Positions 1-9,239 of a stretch of DNA of 64,000 nt are shown here, piece by piece. The position numbers and the translations under genes were made by a program. This stretch comes from Bifidobacterium moraviense (GTDB lineage Bacteria > Actinomycetota > Actinomycetes > Actinomycetales > Bifidobacteriaceae), in the NCBI RefSeq assembly GCF_012932365.1, contig NZ_JAAIIH010000008.1, forward strand, positions 36,007 through 100,006, written 5' to 3'. Positions within the stretch are counted from its first letter, which is position 1, and each line of letters starts with the position of its first letter. The notes under the pieces are model-generated. The model was not told the DNA's origin. It did not search any database and was given only the letters and a program-made list of their open reading frames with translations.

Positions 1-1455
1 GGCGGCATGGTGGGCAACATCGCCGCGGTCACGGCGGACCGGGGCAGGGTCACCATCGGCGACTTCGTGGTGACCACCGACTACCAGTACGCCGACCAGC
101 CGTTCGACAAGCAGGGCGCGCTCGAGGCCGCGATCTTCGGCAATCAGGTGTATGCGTATCCGCAGACCACCACCGTGAACCCCAACTTCCAGCGCGCCGC
201 CGTCACGCTCAAGAACCTCTGGCAGGCGCAGGAAGGCAACCGGAACACCGACGTGGCCGGCGTCTTCGCGCTCGATCCGGTGTTCATGCAGGCGCTCATC
301 GGTGCCACCGGCGACGTGACGCTCTCCGACGGCACCGTGCTCAACGGGCAGAACGCCGTCTCCTTCTTCCTGAGCGACCTGTACACCAAGCACCCCGACT
401 TCGTGGAGCAGAACAACTTCACCAACGAGTCCTCGAAGCGCATCATGTCGTCCGTCATGTCGAACGTCTCCGCGTCCACGGCCTCCGCGGTGCTGCGCGC
501 CGTCAAGTCGTCCTCGTCCAGCGGCCACTTCAAGGCGTGGATGAACGACGACCGCGAGCTGGCCGCCCTGGTGCGCACCAACGTGTTCGACGCGAACGTG
601 GCCGGCGTGCTGCCCAGCGATCCCAAGACGCCCACTGCCGGCGTCTACTTCACCGAGGCCGTGGCCAGCAAGCTCGACTGGTATCTGGACGTGGACGTGC
701 AGGTGAGCCGGACGTGCGGCAAGACGCTGGCCGCCACGAAGCGCCGCCTGAGCGACGCCGTGGACGCGCGCCCGCGCTCCACCGCGATCTCCGCCGTGGA
801 CTCGAGCACGCTCGGCGACGAGTACACCGTGGAGGTGACGCTGCACAACATGCTCTCCAAGGAGCAGGCCTCGCTCATGCCCACGTTCGTGGTGGGCGAG
901 GACGGCAGCGGCACCATGCAGCCGCGCCTGTTCCTCATGGGCCCCACGGGCGGCGCCATCACCTCGCTGGCCTACGAGTCCGGCGACTTCGTGTCCAACG
1001 GCGTGCTCGACGGCCACCAGTTCGTCAACCTGCGCCTGCCGCAGGGCCTGGCCCCGGAGGAGACGGTCACCGTGGCGTTCACCGTGCGCGTGGCCAAGGA
1101 CGCGTCCACGCCGCTGAACGTCGTCACCACGCCGATCATCACGGCCGACGGCACGTACACCGGCACCAACGGCCAGGTGACCGACAAGTGCGCCGCCGAG
1201 GGCTCCGACCAGTCGACGGACGGCTCTTCGGCCGCCGCGTCCCCGCAGTCCTCCTCGTCCTCCGCCGACGCATCCGACCCGGCCTCCCCGTCCGCCTCGT
1301 CGTCCTCGTCGTCGGACGCGACGCCCACGGACGCGCCCACCACGATCATCGACGACCAGAGCGGCGCCGACACGTCCTCCGCCGGCGCGCTCGACTCGCT
1401 CGACAAGCTGCGCGGCGAGCTCAGCTGCCCGGTGGACGTGAAGGCGATGCTGTAG
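1..1455 (+). CDS. DUF4012 domain surface protein, 5' truncated
   Basis: The reading frame is open from base 1, so the beginning of the gene lies outside the window. The visible part resembles the C-terminal half of DUF4012 proteins, exported actinobacterial and Gram-positive proteins of unknown function often found near cell-surface polysaccharide genes. The region from about residue 400 is very rich in Ser, Ala, Asp and Pro, as in a flexible wall-spanning linker. It ends in a short segment with one Cys and no sorting motif. There is no membrane segment in the visible part, so any signal peptide or anchor must lie upstream. The family assignment is by recognition of sequence style and is moderately sure. 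Confidence 0.7.
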   Translation, partial: GGMVGNIAAVTADRGRVTIGDFVVTTDYQYADQPFDKQGALEAAIFGNQVYAYPQTTTVNPNFQRAAVTLKNLWQAQEGNRNTDVAGVFALDPVFMQALIGATGDVTLSDGTVLNGQNAVSFFLSDLYTKHPDFVEQNNFTNESSKRIMSSVMSNVSASTASAVLRAVKSSSSSGHFKAWMNDDRELAALVRTNVFDANVAGVLPSDPKTPTAGVYFTEAVASKLDWYLDVDVQVSRTCGKTLAATKRRLSDAVDARPRSTAISAVDSSTLGDEYTVEVTLHNMLSKEQASLMPTFVVGEDGSGTMQPRLFLMGPTGGAITSLAYESGDFVSNGVLDGHQFVNLRLPQGLAPEETVTVAFTVRVAKDASTPLNVVTTPIITADGTYTGTNGQVTDKCAAEGSDQSTDGSSAAASPQSSSSSADASDPASPSASSSSSSDATPTDAPTTIIDDQSGADTSSAGALDSLDKLRGELSCPVDVKAML

Positions 1456-1598
1456 GCGGCGCGCCTCGGCCGGACGTTGACGTAGTCCAGCCCGGGGCGT
1501 ACTGTCGGAAAAGTTGTGCGGGCTCGCGCCCGCCAGCACACGCATACACACTCCTGTCGCGGAACGTCCGCGGCCGAATAGTCCGAAGGAGGTGGGTG

Positions 1599-1895
1599 AT
1601 GTCTGCGCATAAGTACGAACTGATGTTCATCGCTGATCCTGAGCTTGACGAGCGCGGTCTGAAGAAGCTGACCGAGCAGTACCTCGAGATCGTCACCAAC
1701 GAGGGCGGTTCCGTGGATGGAACCGACTACTGGGGTCGTCGCAAGCTCGCTTACGAGATCGCCGGCAAGTCCGAGGGCAACTACGTCGTGGTGAACTACA
1801 CCGCCGAGCCCGCTACCAGCGACGAGCTGGACCGTGTCCTCAACCTCAACGAGTCCGTGATCCGTACGAAGATCCTTCGTAAGGACGCCAAGTAA
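1599..1895 (+). CDS. rpsF: 30S ribosomal protein S6
   Basis: S6 of the small ribosomal subunit, which pairs with S18 on the 30S platform. The protein begins [20 protein letters not shown] and carries the conserved [11 protein letters not shown] and VIRTKILR segments. Length is 98 residues, typical of the family. The start at 1599 is preceded by a strong ribosome binding site (GAAGGAGGTG). It is the first gene of the rpsF-ssb-rpsR-rplI operon, the standard bacterial arrangement, and all four genes read in the same direction with short gaps. Confidence 0.97.
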   Translation: MSAHKYELMFIADPELDERGLKKLTEQYLEIVTNEGGSVDGTDYWGRRKLAYEIAGKSEGNYVVVNYTAEPATSDELDRVLNLNESVIRTKILRKDAK

Positions 1896-1975
1896 GCTTC
1901 GCTCGGCATCCCGCCGAACCAGCACGAGGCAAGACCTCGGCCCAGGGCCGGGGCGACAGGTAAGAAGGTAACGTC

Positions 1976-2638
1976 ATGGCAGGCGAAACGGTCATTACCG
2001 TCATCGGCAATCTCACGCGCGATCCGGAACTGCGTTCCACGAGCCGCGGCAACGTGGTCAACTTCACGGTCGCGTCGTCCACGCGCACGTTCGATCGCAA
2101 CACGAACCAGTGGCAGGACGGCGACACGCTGTTCATGAACTGCTCGGCATGGGACACCGCGCGCACCTCGCTCGCCTCCAACATCGCCGGCAGCCTGTCC
2201 AAGGGCATGCGCGTCATCGTGCAGGGCCGCCTCACCCAGCGCTCGTATCAGGCGCAGGACGGCACCCAGCGCACGGTGGTGGAGCTGCGCGTCGACGAGG
2301 TGGGCCCGGCCCTGAGCCGCGCCACCGCGCAGGTGACGCGCCAGACCAGCCAGGGCGGCTTCGCGGGCCGCAACGACGGCAACGGATTCGGCGGCAACGG
2401 CGGATTCAACGGCGGCGGCTACAACGGTGGCCAGAACGCCGGCCAGTCGTCCGGCTTCGGCGGCTACTCCGGCGGCGCGTCCACCGGTTTCGGCGCCGCG
2501 CCCGCCCAGTCCGCTCCCGCGTCCGCGCCGCAGACCGGCGCCGACCCGTGGGGCTCCAGCGCCCCCGCCGGCGGCTCGTTCGGATCCTTCGGGGGATCCG
2601 GCGACTTCGGCGGCAACGGCGACGAGCCCGAGTTCTGA
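1976..2638 (+). CDS. ssb: Single-stranded DNA-binding protein
   Basis: SSB binds single-stranded DNA during replication, repair and recombination. The N-terminal OB fold is recognisable ([18 protein letters not shown], then a VNFTVASS strand and the conserved W in FMNCSAW). From about residue 125 the protein becomes a Gly/Asn/Phe-rich linker. It ends in an acidic tip, GDEPEF, a variant of the DDDIPF peptide that recruits partner proteins. Length is 220 residues. The start follows an AGAAGG ribosome binding site. Its place between rpsF and rpsR is conserved in most bacteria. Confidence 0.96.
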   Translation: MAGETVITVIGNLTRDPELRSTSRGNVVNFTVASSTRTFDRNTNQWQDGDTLFMNCSAWDTARTSLASNIAGSLSKGMRVIVQGRLTQRSYQAQDGTQRTVVELRVDEVGPALSRATAQVTRQTSQGGFAGRNDGNGFGGNGGFNGGGYNGGQNAGQSSGFGGYSGGASTGFGAAPAQSAPASAPQTGADPWGSSAPAGGSFGSFGGSGDFGGNGDEPEF

Positions 2639-2707
2639 GCCGCGCCCCCGCACCCGTAGGTCTTACCGACAATCATCAGCACGCTTAGTTCAAGGAGAAC
2701 ATCAACA

Positions 2708-2956
2708 ATGTCACGCAAGAGGCCGCAACCGCCGGTCAAGCCGTTCAAGAAGAAGCCGAACCCGCTGAAGGCCGCCAAGGTCACCGAGATCGATTACAAG
2801 GACGTCGCGCTGCTGCGCAAGTTCATCTCCGATCGCGGCAAGATCCGCAGCCGTCGCATCACCGGCGTCACCGTGCAGGAGCAGCGCGAGATCTCCAAGG
2901 CGATCAAGAACGCCCGCGAGATGGCCCTGCTGCCGTACGCCACCTCGGGTCGCTGA
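2708..2956 (+). CDS. rpsR: 30S ribosomal protein S18
   Basis: S18, the S6 partner in the 30S platform. The 82-residue protein has a basic, proline-rich N terminus ([19 protein letters not shown]) and the family core [19 protein letters not shown] followed by RRITG and [19 protein letters not shown]. An AAGGAG ribosome binding site precedes the start. No Cys-containing zinc motif is present, so this is the zinc-independent type. It sits 69 bases after ssb and 18 bases before rplI. Confidence 0.96.
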   Translation: MSRKRPQPPVKPFKKKPNPLKAAKVTEIDYKDVALLRKFISDRGKIRSRRITGVTVQEQREISKAIKNAREMALLPYATSGR

Positions 2957-2974
2957 TAGGGAGGACGATTAGAA

Positions 2975-3424
2975 ATGGCAAAGGAAACCAAGGTCATCCT
3001 CACCAAGACCGTCGCCAACCTCGGTCACTCCGGTGACGTCGTCGACGTCAAGCCCGGCTACGCCCGCAACTACCTGATCCCGCAGGGCCTCGCCTTCGCG
3101 TGGAGCAAGGGCGCCGCCTCCCAGATCGAGGCCATGCGCCGCGCCCGCCTCGCCAAGGCCGCCGCCACCCGCGAGGATGCCGTCGCCGCCAAGGCCGCCA
3201 TCGAGGGCGCCGTCGTCGAGATCGCCGCCAAGGTGTCCGAGTCCGGCAAGCTGTTCGGTGGCGTGTCCACCGACGTGATCGCCAAGGCCCTGGCCGACAA
3301 GGCCGCCGTCGATCCCCGCACCATCACCGTGGAGACCATCAAGACCACCGGCGACTTCGCCGCCAAGGTCCAGCTCCACCCGGAGATCGCCGCCAACTTC
3401 ACCGTCAAGGTCGTCGCCGAGTGA
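2975..3424 (+). CDS. rplI: 50S ribosomal protein L9
   Basis: L9 of the large subunit, which helps maintain the reading frame. The N-terminal domain has the signature [20 protein letters not shown], with the typical run into LIPQGLA. A long helix follows and then the C-terminal domain with KLFGGVST and [12 protein letters not shown]. Length is 149 residues, normal for the family. It is the last gene of the operon and is followed by a strong hairpin. Confidence 0.97.
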   Translation: MAKETKVILTKTVANLGHSGDVVDVKPGYARNYLIPQGLAFAWSKGAASQIEAMRRARLAKAAATREDAVAAKAAIEGAVVEIAAKVSESGKLFGGVSTDVIAKALADKAAVDPRTITVETIKTTGDFAAKVQLHPEIAANFTVKVVAE

Positions 3425-3453
3425 ATCTCGGTTCGCTGACCTGAGCTTAAGCA

Positions 3454-3500
3454 GAGCGAGCCCCCGCACCGGAAGTTCCCGGTGCGGGGGCTCGCTCGTT
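3454..3500 (+). terminator. Terminator hairpin after rplI
   Basis: A long GC-rich inverted repeat starts with GAGCGAGCCCCCGCACC and ends with its complement, separated by about ten bases. The T run after it is poor (TTGTG). The position 30 bases beyond rplI makes it the likely end of the ribosomal protein operon. Confidence 0.75.
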
Positions 3501-3663
3501 GTGCGGTCGTACGCGCGGGCGGCCGGCGCCGCCAGACCGCCAAGGCCGCGAAGGAACGGTGGCTAGAAAGAGAACGGTGGGCTAGAAGTTGCCGCCCTGA
3601 GCCGTTAAGCCGGCAGTCCGGTGGACTGCCGGTAGGCGAGGTGAGCGGCCGCCAAGGCTGCGA

Positions 3664-3698
3664 AGGAATGGTGGCAACTAGAAGTTGCCACCATTCCA
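3664..3698 (-). terminator. Hairpin overlapping the 3' end of the tautomerase gene
   Basis: A near-perfect inverted repeat (GAATGGTGGCAACT and its complement) spans the stop codon of the tautomerase gene. One arm is therefore coding sequence for the last residues and the other is just downstream. On the minus strand it is followed by TTCG rather than a long T run. It may act as a terminator. Confidence 0.5.
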
Positions 3699-4025
3699 GC
3701 CCCAGTCCGTGGTGGCCGTGTAACGGATGTACGTGCGGTCCTCCGGGATGCCGAGCGTGCCGTTGAGCGCGGCCATGATCTGCTCGGTGAGCTTCTCCCA
3801 TGCGCCCTTCGGCACGGAACGGCCGAACACGTTGACCTCCACGTAGGCGGCGGGCGTGGAGTCGTCGCCGGCGAAATAGATCGGCATGTTGTCCTCGAAC
3901 GGGCACATCAGCCAGCCTTCGGACTTGCCGGGCACCGCGGTGATCGCCTTGCCGTACGCGGCCTTGAGGGCCTCGCGCTGCTCCGGGGTGGTGGAGACGC
4001 TGACGTGGGTGTGAATGACGGGCAT
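3678..4025 (-). CDS. MIF/phenylpyruvate tautomerase-like protein
   Basis: A 115-residue protein starting MPVIHTHVSVS, which gives the catalytic N-terminal Pro of the tautomerase superfamily once Met is removed. The closing segment DRTYIRYTATTDWGWNGGNF matches the C-terminal pattern of MIF-type proteins (YI.Y followed by .GWN). Length is that of MIF (about 115), not of the 60-residue 4-oxalocrotonate tautomerases. It would be a small trimeric enzyme that interconverts keto and enol forms; the true substrate is unknown. It is monocistronic, convergent with rplI and divergent from the GtrA gene. The start follows a GGAGGAATC ribosome binding site. Confidence 0.75.
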   Translation of the reverse strand: MPVIHTHVSVSTTPEQREALKAAYGKAITAVPGKSEGWLMCPFEDNMPIYFAGDDSTPAAYVEVNVFGRSVPKGAWEKLTEQIMAALNGTLGIPEDRTYIRYTATTDWGWNGGNF

Positions 4026-4212
4026 GATTCCTCCTTGACGGGCTGGCGTATCGTCGCGCCGCGGTCCGCCGACGCGCGCCGCGGCTACGCGGCCATTGTG
4101 TCACCGCCCGTACCCGCCCGCAACGGGCGTCCGGCGTACGCGCAGCGGGGATTGTGGGGAGATCCAGCCGACGTCCCGCCGCCGGTCAGCGTGGCTGTGT
4201 ATAAATTCCCTC

Positions 4213-4770
4213 GTGAGAAAACTGATCGAACAGCTTATGAAATTCGGCATCGTGGGCGTCATCGCGTTCGTCATCGACTACGGCCTGATGAACATCCTGC
4301 TGATGTTCCACATGCACAACGTGCTCGCCACGTCCATCTCCTTCTTCGTCTCGCTGATCTTCAACTATCTGGCGAGCATGAAGTTCGTGTTCAAGCATCG
4401 TCCGGACATGGCGCGCTGGATGGAGATCGCGATCTTCTTCGTGTCGTCGTTCATCGGCTGGATCATGAACGAGGTGATCGTCTGGCTCAGCACCTCGTGG
4501 ATGCCGCACGACTCCATGTACACCATGCACACGCAGTACGTCATCTGGACGAACGTGGGCAAGCTCGTCGCCACCGCGATCGTGATGGTCTGGAACTTCG
4601 TCATCCGCAAGTGGCTGCTGGACGACACGCACACCAATGCCATGAACCGCCTCAAGTCGGCGGACAAGCGCCTCACGCCGGAGCAGCTCGAGGCCAAGTG
4701 GGAGCGCAGCTTCTCGCACCGCCTCGGCGTCTGGTCGCTCGCGCACACGCCCAAGGGCTGGCCGAAGTAG
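4213..4770 (+). CDS. GtrA-like family membrane protein
   Basis: A small membrane protein of 185 residues with four predicted membrane segments: FGIVGVIAFVIDYGLM, ISFFVSLIFNYLA, IFFVSSFIGWIMN and VATAIVMVWNFVIRK. The opening MRKLIEQLMKFGIVG with the VIDYG motif and the NYLASMKFVF segment are typical of GtrA, thought to move lipid-linked sugars across the membrane for polysaccharide or teichoic acid modification. The GTG at 4213 is chosen because it fits the family N terminus and lies 7 bases after a TATAAA hexamer, so the transcript is probably leaderless. The C-terminal tail is charged and cytoplasmic. There is no glycosyltransferase beside it. Confidence 0.85.
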   Translation: MRKLIEQLMKFGIVGVIAFVIDYGLMNILLMFHMHNVLATSISFFVSLIFNYLASMKFVFKHRPDMARWMEIAIFFVSSFIGWIMNEVIVWLSTSWMPHDSMYTMHTQYVIWTNVGKLVATAIVMVWNFVIRKWLLDDTHTNAMNRLKSADKRLTPEQLEAKWERSFSHRLGVWSLAHTPKGWPK

Positions 4771-4911
4771 GCCTTCTGAGAACGGCGCTGGCGCATGTCC
4801 GGCGGATGACCGCGCTGAGTGTGCCGAATGCGACGAATGCGGGCTGCACGGACCGGGAATCGGTTCGAGCGGCCCGCATTGCGTTGTGCTGCCGTGCCGC
4901 CGCCTATGCGG

Positions 4912-6258
4912 TCAGACCGTGACCTCCTGCAGCAGCGGCTTCTCGGTGCCGTCCTTGATCTGCTTGAAGCCCACGAGCGCGATGACCAGCGAACCGATCG
5001 CCAGCGTGGTCACCACGAGGAAACCGCCGTGCGAGCCCATGCGGTCGATGAACTGGCCCGCGATGGCCGATCCTGCGGAGGCGCCGATCGAGTTCATCGC
5101 GCCCATCCACGCCATGCCCTCCGTGAGGCGCGTGGGCGGCACGAGATGCAGCATGAGCTGGTTGCCGTTGATCCACGTGGGCGCCTGGCACACGCCGATG
5201 ACCAGATAGATGATCATGATCGTCCACAGGTTGTGCGCGAACAGGAACATGCTCACGCCGATGTTCACCACTGCCAGGCACACGTAGAACCGCTTCCACA
5301 GCGGGATCGCCCAGTTCTTCGCGCCGTAGACGAGCGCGCCCATGAGCGAACTGAACGAGAAGCACGCGAACACGAAGCCCGTGTACTGCTTCACGCCCTG
5401 CTCGGTGGCGAACGAGATGATGGAGATGCTGGCCGCCGACTGGAACGCGCCCAGGCTGAACCACGTCACGCACACGGCGATCAGGCCCGGTCCCCAGATC
5501 GACTCCTTGCGCGCCCTGGCATCCGCCTTGCCCGCGGCGCCCTGCAGCGCCGCCGCCTTGGCCGCCTCCCGCGCGCGGTACTCGCGTCTGGTCATGCCGG
5601 CCTCGCGCGCCAGCTGCGACTGCGACGGCGGCTCGGTGGAGAGCTCGGTGAGGAACATCAGTGCGCCCACCACCACGCACATGCCGGTCACGGAGAAGGC
5701 GAGCAGGCCGGAGATCACGGCCAGCGTGGAGGACAGCGGGTTGCCCACCACCCACATGCATTCGTCGAACACGCCGCACAGGCTCAGCGCACGGTCGGTG
5801 CGCACGCGGTCGCCCTTGAGCAGGTGCGTCCAGCGGCCACGGCTCATGGCGCCCCACGGCGGGATGGCGGCGAGGAACGGCGCGAGCAGGTACAGCACCC
5901 ATTCGGGCGCGCGGTTGGTGATGGCCGTGGTGAGCGCGGTGGCCGCCACGATCCACACGATGATCGTGGGGATGGAGACCTGCCGCTGGCCGAACTTGTC
6001 CACCAGCTTGCCGAGCAGCGGCGTGGCGATGGCCAGCGCGATGGCCTGCACGGCGGTGAGCGCGCCGGCGAGCGAGTAGTTGCCGTAGTAGTACTGCACG
6101 GAGATGGTGATGGTCATGCCGACCATGGGGAACGGCATGCACGCGATGACCGACCCGATCGAGAACCGCGCGGTGTGCGGGATGCGCAGCAGCTCGGCGT
6201 AGCCGCCGAAAACCCGTGACATGACGTCCCTGAAGCCGTCGATCGCTGTGCTGGCCAT
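4912..6258 (-). CDS. Major facilitator superfamily transporter
   Basis: A 448-residue integral membrane protein with about 12 hydrophobic segments arranged as two halves around a charged central loop (roughly residues 190-240, rich in Arg and Ala). The segment LLGKLVDKFGQRQVS is the MFS loop 2-3 signature. The substrate cannot be told; similar bifidobacterial proteins are annotated as sugar or drug carriers. The start at 6258 (MASTAIDGF) follows a GGAGGAGA ribosome binding site. Earlier in-frame starts would add an arginine-rich stretch unlike the family. It is divergent from the histidine phosphatase gene. Confidence 0.85.
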   Translation of the reverse strand: MASTAIDGFRDVMSRVFGGYAELLRIPHTARFSIGSVIACMPFPMVGMTITISVQYYYGNYSLAGALTAVQAIALAIATPLLGKLVDKFGQRQVSIPTIIVWIVAATALTTAITNRAPEWVLYLLAPFLAAIPPWGAMSRGRWTHLLKGDRVRTDRALSLCGVFDECMWVVGNPLSSTLAVISGLLAFSVTGMCVVVGALMFLTELSTEPPSQSQLAREAGMTRREYRAREAAKAAALQGAAGKADARARKESIWGPGLIAVCVTWFSLGAFQSAASISIISFATEQGVKQYTGFVFACFSFSSLMGALVYGAKNWAIPLWKRFYVCLAVVNIGVSMFLFAHNLWTIMIIYLVIGVCQAPTWINGNQLMLHLVPPTRLTEGMAWMGAMNSIGASAGSAIAGQFIDRMGSHGGFLVVTTLAIGSLVIALVGFKQIKDGTEKPLLQEVTV

Positions 6259-6421
6259 GGGTTGGTGTCTCCTCCGTCTCCTCGTTGGGATGGGTGCGCG
6301 ACGGCGCGGTAAAAACGTTCTACGACAAGGTTGTACCGCCGGAGCCGCACGTCTGCGCCGATGTTCGCTCTCAGTCATGCTATGCCGCGGCGAGTACATT
6401 GGTCGGCATACATTGTGAGGC

Positions 6422-7081
6422 ATGAGTGCCACCACGATCCATTTCGTCCGTCACGGCGAAGTCCACAACCCCGACCACGTGCTGTACGAGCGTCTGCCCG
6501 GATTCCACCTTTCGGAGCGCGGCCGACGCATGGCCGACGCCACGGGCCGCTACCTCACCGCCAACCCGCAGACCAACACGGCCGCCGCGGTGTGGGCGTC
6601 GCCGCTCGACCGCACGCGCGAGACCGCCGACATCATCCTCAGCCACCTCAACGCCGCGCGCATCGACCGCGGCGAGCCGACGCTCGAGCTCAACACGGAC
6701 GAGCGCCTCATCGAAGCAGGCAACGAATTCCGCGGCAAGCGCATCGGCCATGGCGAGGGCGCGCTGTGGAAGCCGCAGAACCTCAAGCTGGTGAGCAACC
6801 TCTACAAGCCCAGCTGGGGCGAGAGCTACCGCCACATCGCCGAGCGCGTGGGCGCGTTCGCCTCCGAGAAGATCGACGAATACCGCGGCCGGCAGATCAT
6901 CGTCGTCACCCACGAGTCGCCCATCTGGACGTTCCGCCACCTGCTCGAGACCGGTCGCCCCGAGCACAACATGCTGCTGCGCCACGCCGCGCTCGCCTCG
7001 GTCACGTCCATCACGTTCGACTGCGACAGCCATCAGGTGATGAGCATCACATATGTGGATCCGGCGGCCAACGTGGCGTGA
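6422..7081 (+). CDS. Histidine phosphatase family protein
   Basis: A member of the phosphoglycerate mutase-like superfamily. The catalytic RHG motif is in FVRHGEVHNPDHV near the N terminus, where the His becomes phosphorylated. The second conserved segment, WASPLDRTRETAD, and the C-terminal catalytic His region, IIVVTHESPIWTFRHLL, are also present. Length is 219 residues. It probably acts on a small phosphorylated metabolite in the cytoplasm; which one is not visible. The start lies 7 bases after a TACATT hexamer, consistent with a leaderless transcript. The next gene starts 26 bases later. Confidence 0.88.
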   Translation: MSATTIHFVRHGEVHNPDHVLYERLPGFHLSERGRRMADATGRYLTANPQTNTAAAVWASPLDRTRETADIILSHLNAARIDRGEPTLELNTDERLIEAGNEFRGKRIGHGEGALWKPQNLKLVSNLYKPSWGESYRHIAERVGAFASEKIDEYRGRQIIVVTHESPIWTFRHLLETGRPEHNMLLRHAALASVTSITFDCDSHQVMSITYVDPAANVA

Positions 7082-7107
7082 ACGCCGCGGCGATTAGAAT
7101 GGGCGAT

Positions 7108-7980
7108 ATGACAACGTTTACGCTTGATCGCGCCACGGTGGCGCATGTCGCGGGGCTTCCCGCCGTCGTTCAGGCCGCTCGTCAGGGCGAGGAGCTGGTG
7201 TCGCTGTGGCCGCTGACCGTTGCCCTGCAGATGGACAACGACGTCAAGTACGCCGAGAACCTGCAGGTGCGCATCACGCGCACCCTCGCGCAGGTGATGA
7301 CCGGCGAGGACGTGACCGTGCCCGACGCCGAGTTCGTGTACGAGGGCGCCGACGAGATCCCCGGCCGTCCGCAGAACATCGTGGACGCGCTGCTGGAGGC
7401 GAACGACGCCTACGAGGACGTGTCCGACTACTCCGACGACGCCGACGCGTCGCTGGTGACCGAGGCCGCCGACGCCGTGGAGGCCGGCTGGTCCGACGCC
7501 GTCAAGGCCAGGGTGACCGACGTGCTGCACGGCGTGGACGCGGACGTGCAGGGCGACGACGTGGCCTCGCGCTTCGCGCTGGCGCTCGTGGCCGCCGACG
7601 CGCTGCTGTCCGCCGCCACCGCCGAATCCGCCGACGAGGACGCCGCCCTGCGCGCCGCCCTGCCGGTGCTGCTGGCGGTCAACGAGATCAACGAGCGCAT
7701 CGCGCTGCCGCGCCTCATGCTGGGCCGCGACGATCTCGCCGCGCTGCTGGCGCGTCGCGCCGAGGCCGCCGACCCCGCTGCCGCGCTGGACGCCGTCGCC
7801 GAGTTCGTGGCGCCGCTCGCCGCCGCCGAATGGAAGAAGCATCTTGACGACGTGCTGTGGGACCCCGACGAGGCCAAGAAGAAGGCCAAGGAGGAGGACG
7901 AGAAGCGCAACAAGGAGGCGCTCGCCGCCAAGTTCGCGCACGTCAAGGACGATCCCGGCAAGGAGCACGTGGAGCTGTAG
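7108..7980 (+). CDS. Conserved hypothetical protein, Ala/Asp-rich
   Basis: I do not recognise this 290-residue protein. It is acidic and rich in Ala, Asp, Val and Glu, with no signal peptide and no membrane segment. The N-terminal part (to about residue 100) looks like a compact domain. The middle is alpha-helical in character, and the C terminus is a highly charged Lys/Glu helix (KKKAKEEDEKRNKEALAAKF). Codon use matches its neighbours. The start is placed at 7108 because a TAGAAT hexamer lies 7 bases upstream; an ATG nine bases earlier is in the same frame. It may share a region with the phosphatase gene but also has its own promoter. Confidence 0.7.
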   Translation: MTTFTLDRATVAHVAGLPAVVQAARQGEELVSLWPLTVALQMDNDVKYAENLQVRITRTLAQVMTGEDVTVPDAEFVYEGADEIPGRPQNIVDALLEANDAYEDVSDYSDDADASLVTEAADAVEAGWSDAVKARVTDVLHGVDADVQGDDVASRFALALVAADALLSAATAESADEDAALRAALPVLLAVNEINERIALPRLMLGRDDLAALLARRAEAADPAAALDAVAEFVAPLAAAEWKKHLDDVLWDPDEAKKKAKEEDEKRNKEALAAKFAHVKDDPGKEHVEL

Positions 7981-8009
7981 TCCGCGGAGTCCGCGAGGCT
8001 CGCAAGGAA

Positions 8010-8056
8010 ACGAACGACGGCCGGCATGCGGAGTGCATGCCGGCCGTCGTTCGTTG
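8010..8056. terminator. Bidirectional terminator hairpin
   Basis: A perfect 20-bp inverted repeat, ACGAACGACGGCCGGCATGC and its complement, separates two convergent genes. T-containing flanks on both sides (TTGTGG rightward, TTTCC leftward on the other strand) suit termination in either direction. Confidence 0.75.
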
Positions 8057-8072
8057 TGGGGTGCGCGTGCGC

Positions 8073-9089
8073 TCAGACGTCGAAGCGCGCGCCCTCCGGC
8101 TTGGTGCGTCCCGCCAGCATCACGATCATCACGATGGTGCCCACGAGGCTGAGCAGCGAGATGAGGCCGATCAGCACGAACGTGTTGGCATACTGCTCCA
8201 TCAGGTTCATGATCCATGCCTCGAGCTGCGCCTCCGACTGGATCGACATCAGGCTGGGCGCCGCGTTCTCGAGCTCATGCATCAGCGGGCGGGCCGTCGT
8301 GGCGCCCACCACCCAGTTGAGCACCGTGGGCACCGCGTAGAACAGCACGAACCAGCCCGAGCGGTCGGTGTCGTGCAGACGGCGGATGGCGATGGGCAGC
8401 AGGATCAGCGACGAGGCGATGTTCCAGACCGCGCTGACGCCGGTGGAGAGATCGCCGAGGAACGATCCGACGAAACCGATGCCGAAGCCCACCAGCCACA
8501 GGAACAGGATCGCCCACCAGAACTCGCCGCGGGAGGCGCGGCCCTTCCACACGACGATCTTCTGGAACAGGCGTTTGATCGCCTCGCCGAATCCGATGCC
8601 GTACCACGGCATGTTCAGCGGCGGCTCGGTCATGTACGCCGCGGCCGGGGCGCCCTGCGGCAGCGGCGCGCCGTACGTTCCCTGCGTTCCCTGTGCATAG
8701 GGGTTCGGGTTCGCGTACGGGTTCGCGTTCTGCTGCGCGAAGGGATTGGGGTTCGCGCCGGGCTGGGCGTACTGCTGGCCGTACTGCGGCGGCTGCTGCT
8801 GGTACTGCGTCTGGTACGGCTGCTGATACGGGGGCTGCTGGTTCTGCGGCGCGTACTGTCCGTATTCGGGCTGCGGTTGTGCGGGCTGCTGGCCCTGCGG
8901 GGTCTGATACTGCGGCGTTTGGTACTGCGCCTGATACTGCGAGGCGTAGGCGCCATACTCGGGCTGCGGCTGCTGATATGCCGCCTGCGGCTGCGCGGAT
9001 TGTGTGGGTTGTGTGGGCTGCTGCGCCGCCTGCTGCTGGTATTGCGGATTCTGCGGATCGGACGGCTGCTGCGGATTGGGATCGGTCAT
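8073..9089 (-). CDS. DUF805 domain membrane protein with Gln/Tyr-rich N terminus
   Basis: The first roughly 175 residues are low complexity, dominated by Gln, Pro, Tyr, Asn and Ala (repeats such as YQQPQPEYG and YQTPQ). The rest is a DUF805 domain with four hydrophobic segments and the family marks WKGRASRGEFWWAILF, where RASR.EFW is characteristic, and IRRLHDTDRSGW. DUF805 proteins are inner membrane proteins of unknown role. Two Met codons are adjacent; the second, at 9089, is preferred because the AAAGGGG site then has normal spacing. It is convergent with the hypothetical gene at 7108. Confidence 0.85.
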   Translation of the reverse strand: MTDPNPQQPSDPQNPQYQQQAAQQPTQPTQSAQPQAAYQQPQPEYGAYASQYQAQYQTPQYQTPQGQQPAQPQPEYGQYAPQNQQPPYQQPYQTQYQQQPPQYGQQYAQPGANPNPFAQQNANPYANPNPYAQGTQGTYGAPLPQGAPAAAYMTEPPLNMPWYGIGFGEAIKRLFQKIVVWKGRASRGEFWWAILFLWLVGFGIGFVGSFLGDLSTGVSAVWNIASSLILLPIAIRRLHDTDRSGWFVLFYAVPTVLNWVVGATTARPLMHELENAAPSLMSIQSEAQLEAWIMNLMEQYANTFVLIGLISLLSLVGTIVMIVMLAGRTKPEGARFDV

Positions 9090-9239
9090 CATTGCCCCTT
9101 TCGTGGACGCGATCACTCGCTCGATCCCCATCTTTCCAGCATCGCCGCGTCGCCGCAAGGACCGCCGCGCGCGGTCGTCGTCGGCATGACGGTCATCCGC
9201 CGTCGGCAGCCCCGTCGACCGCCTCCGTCGATCGTCCCG

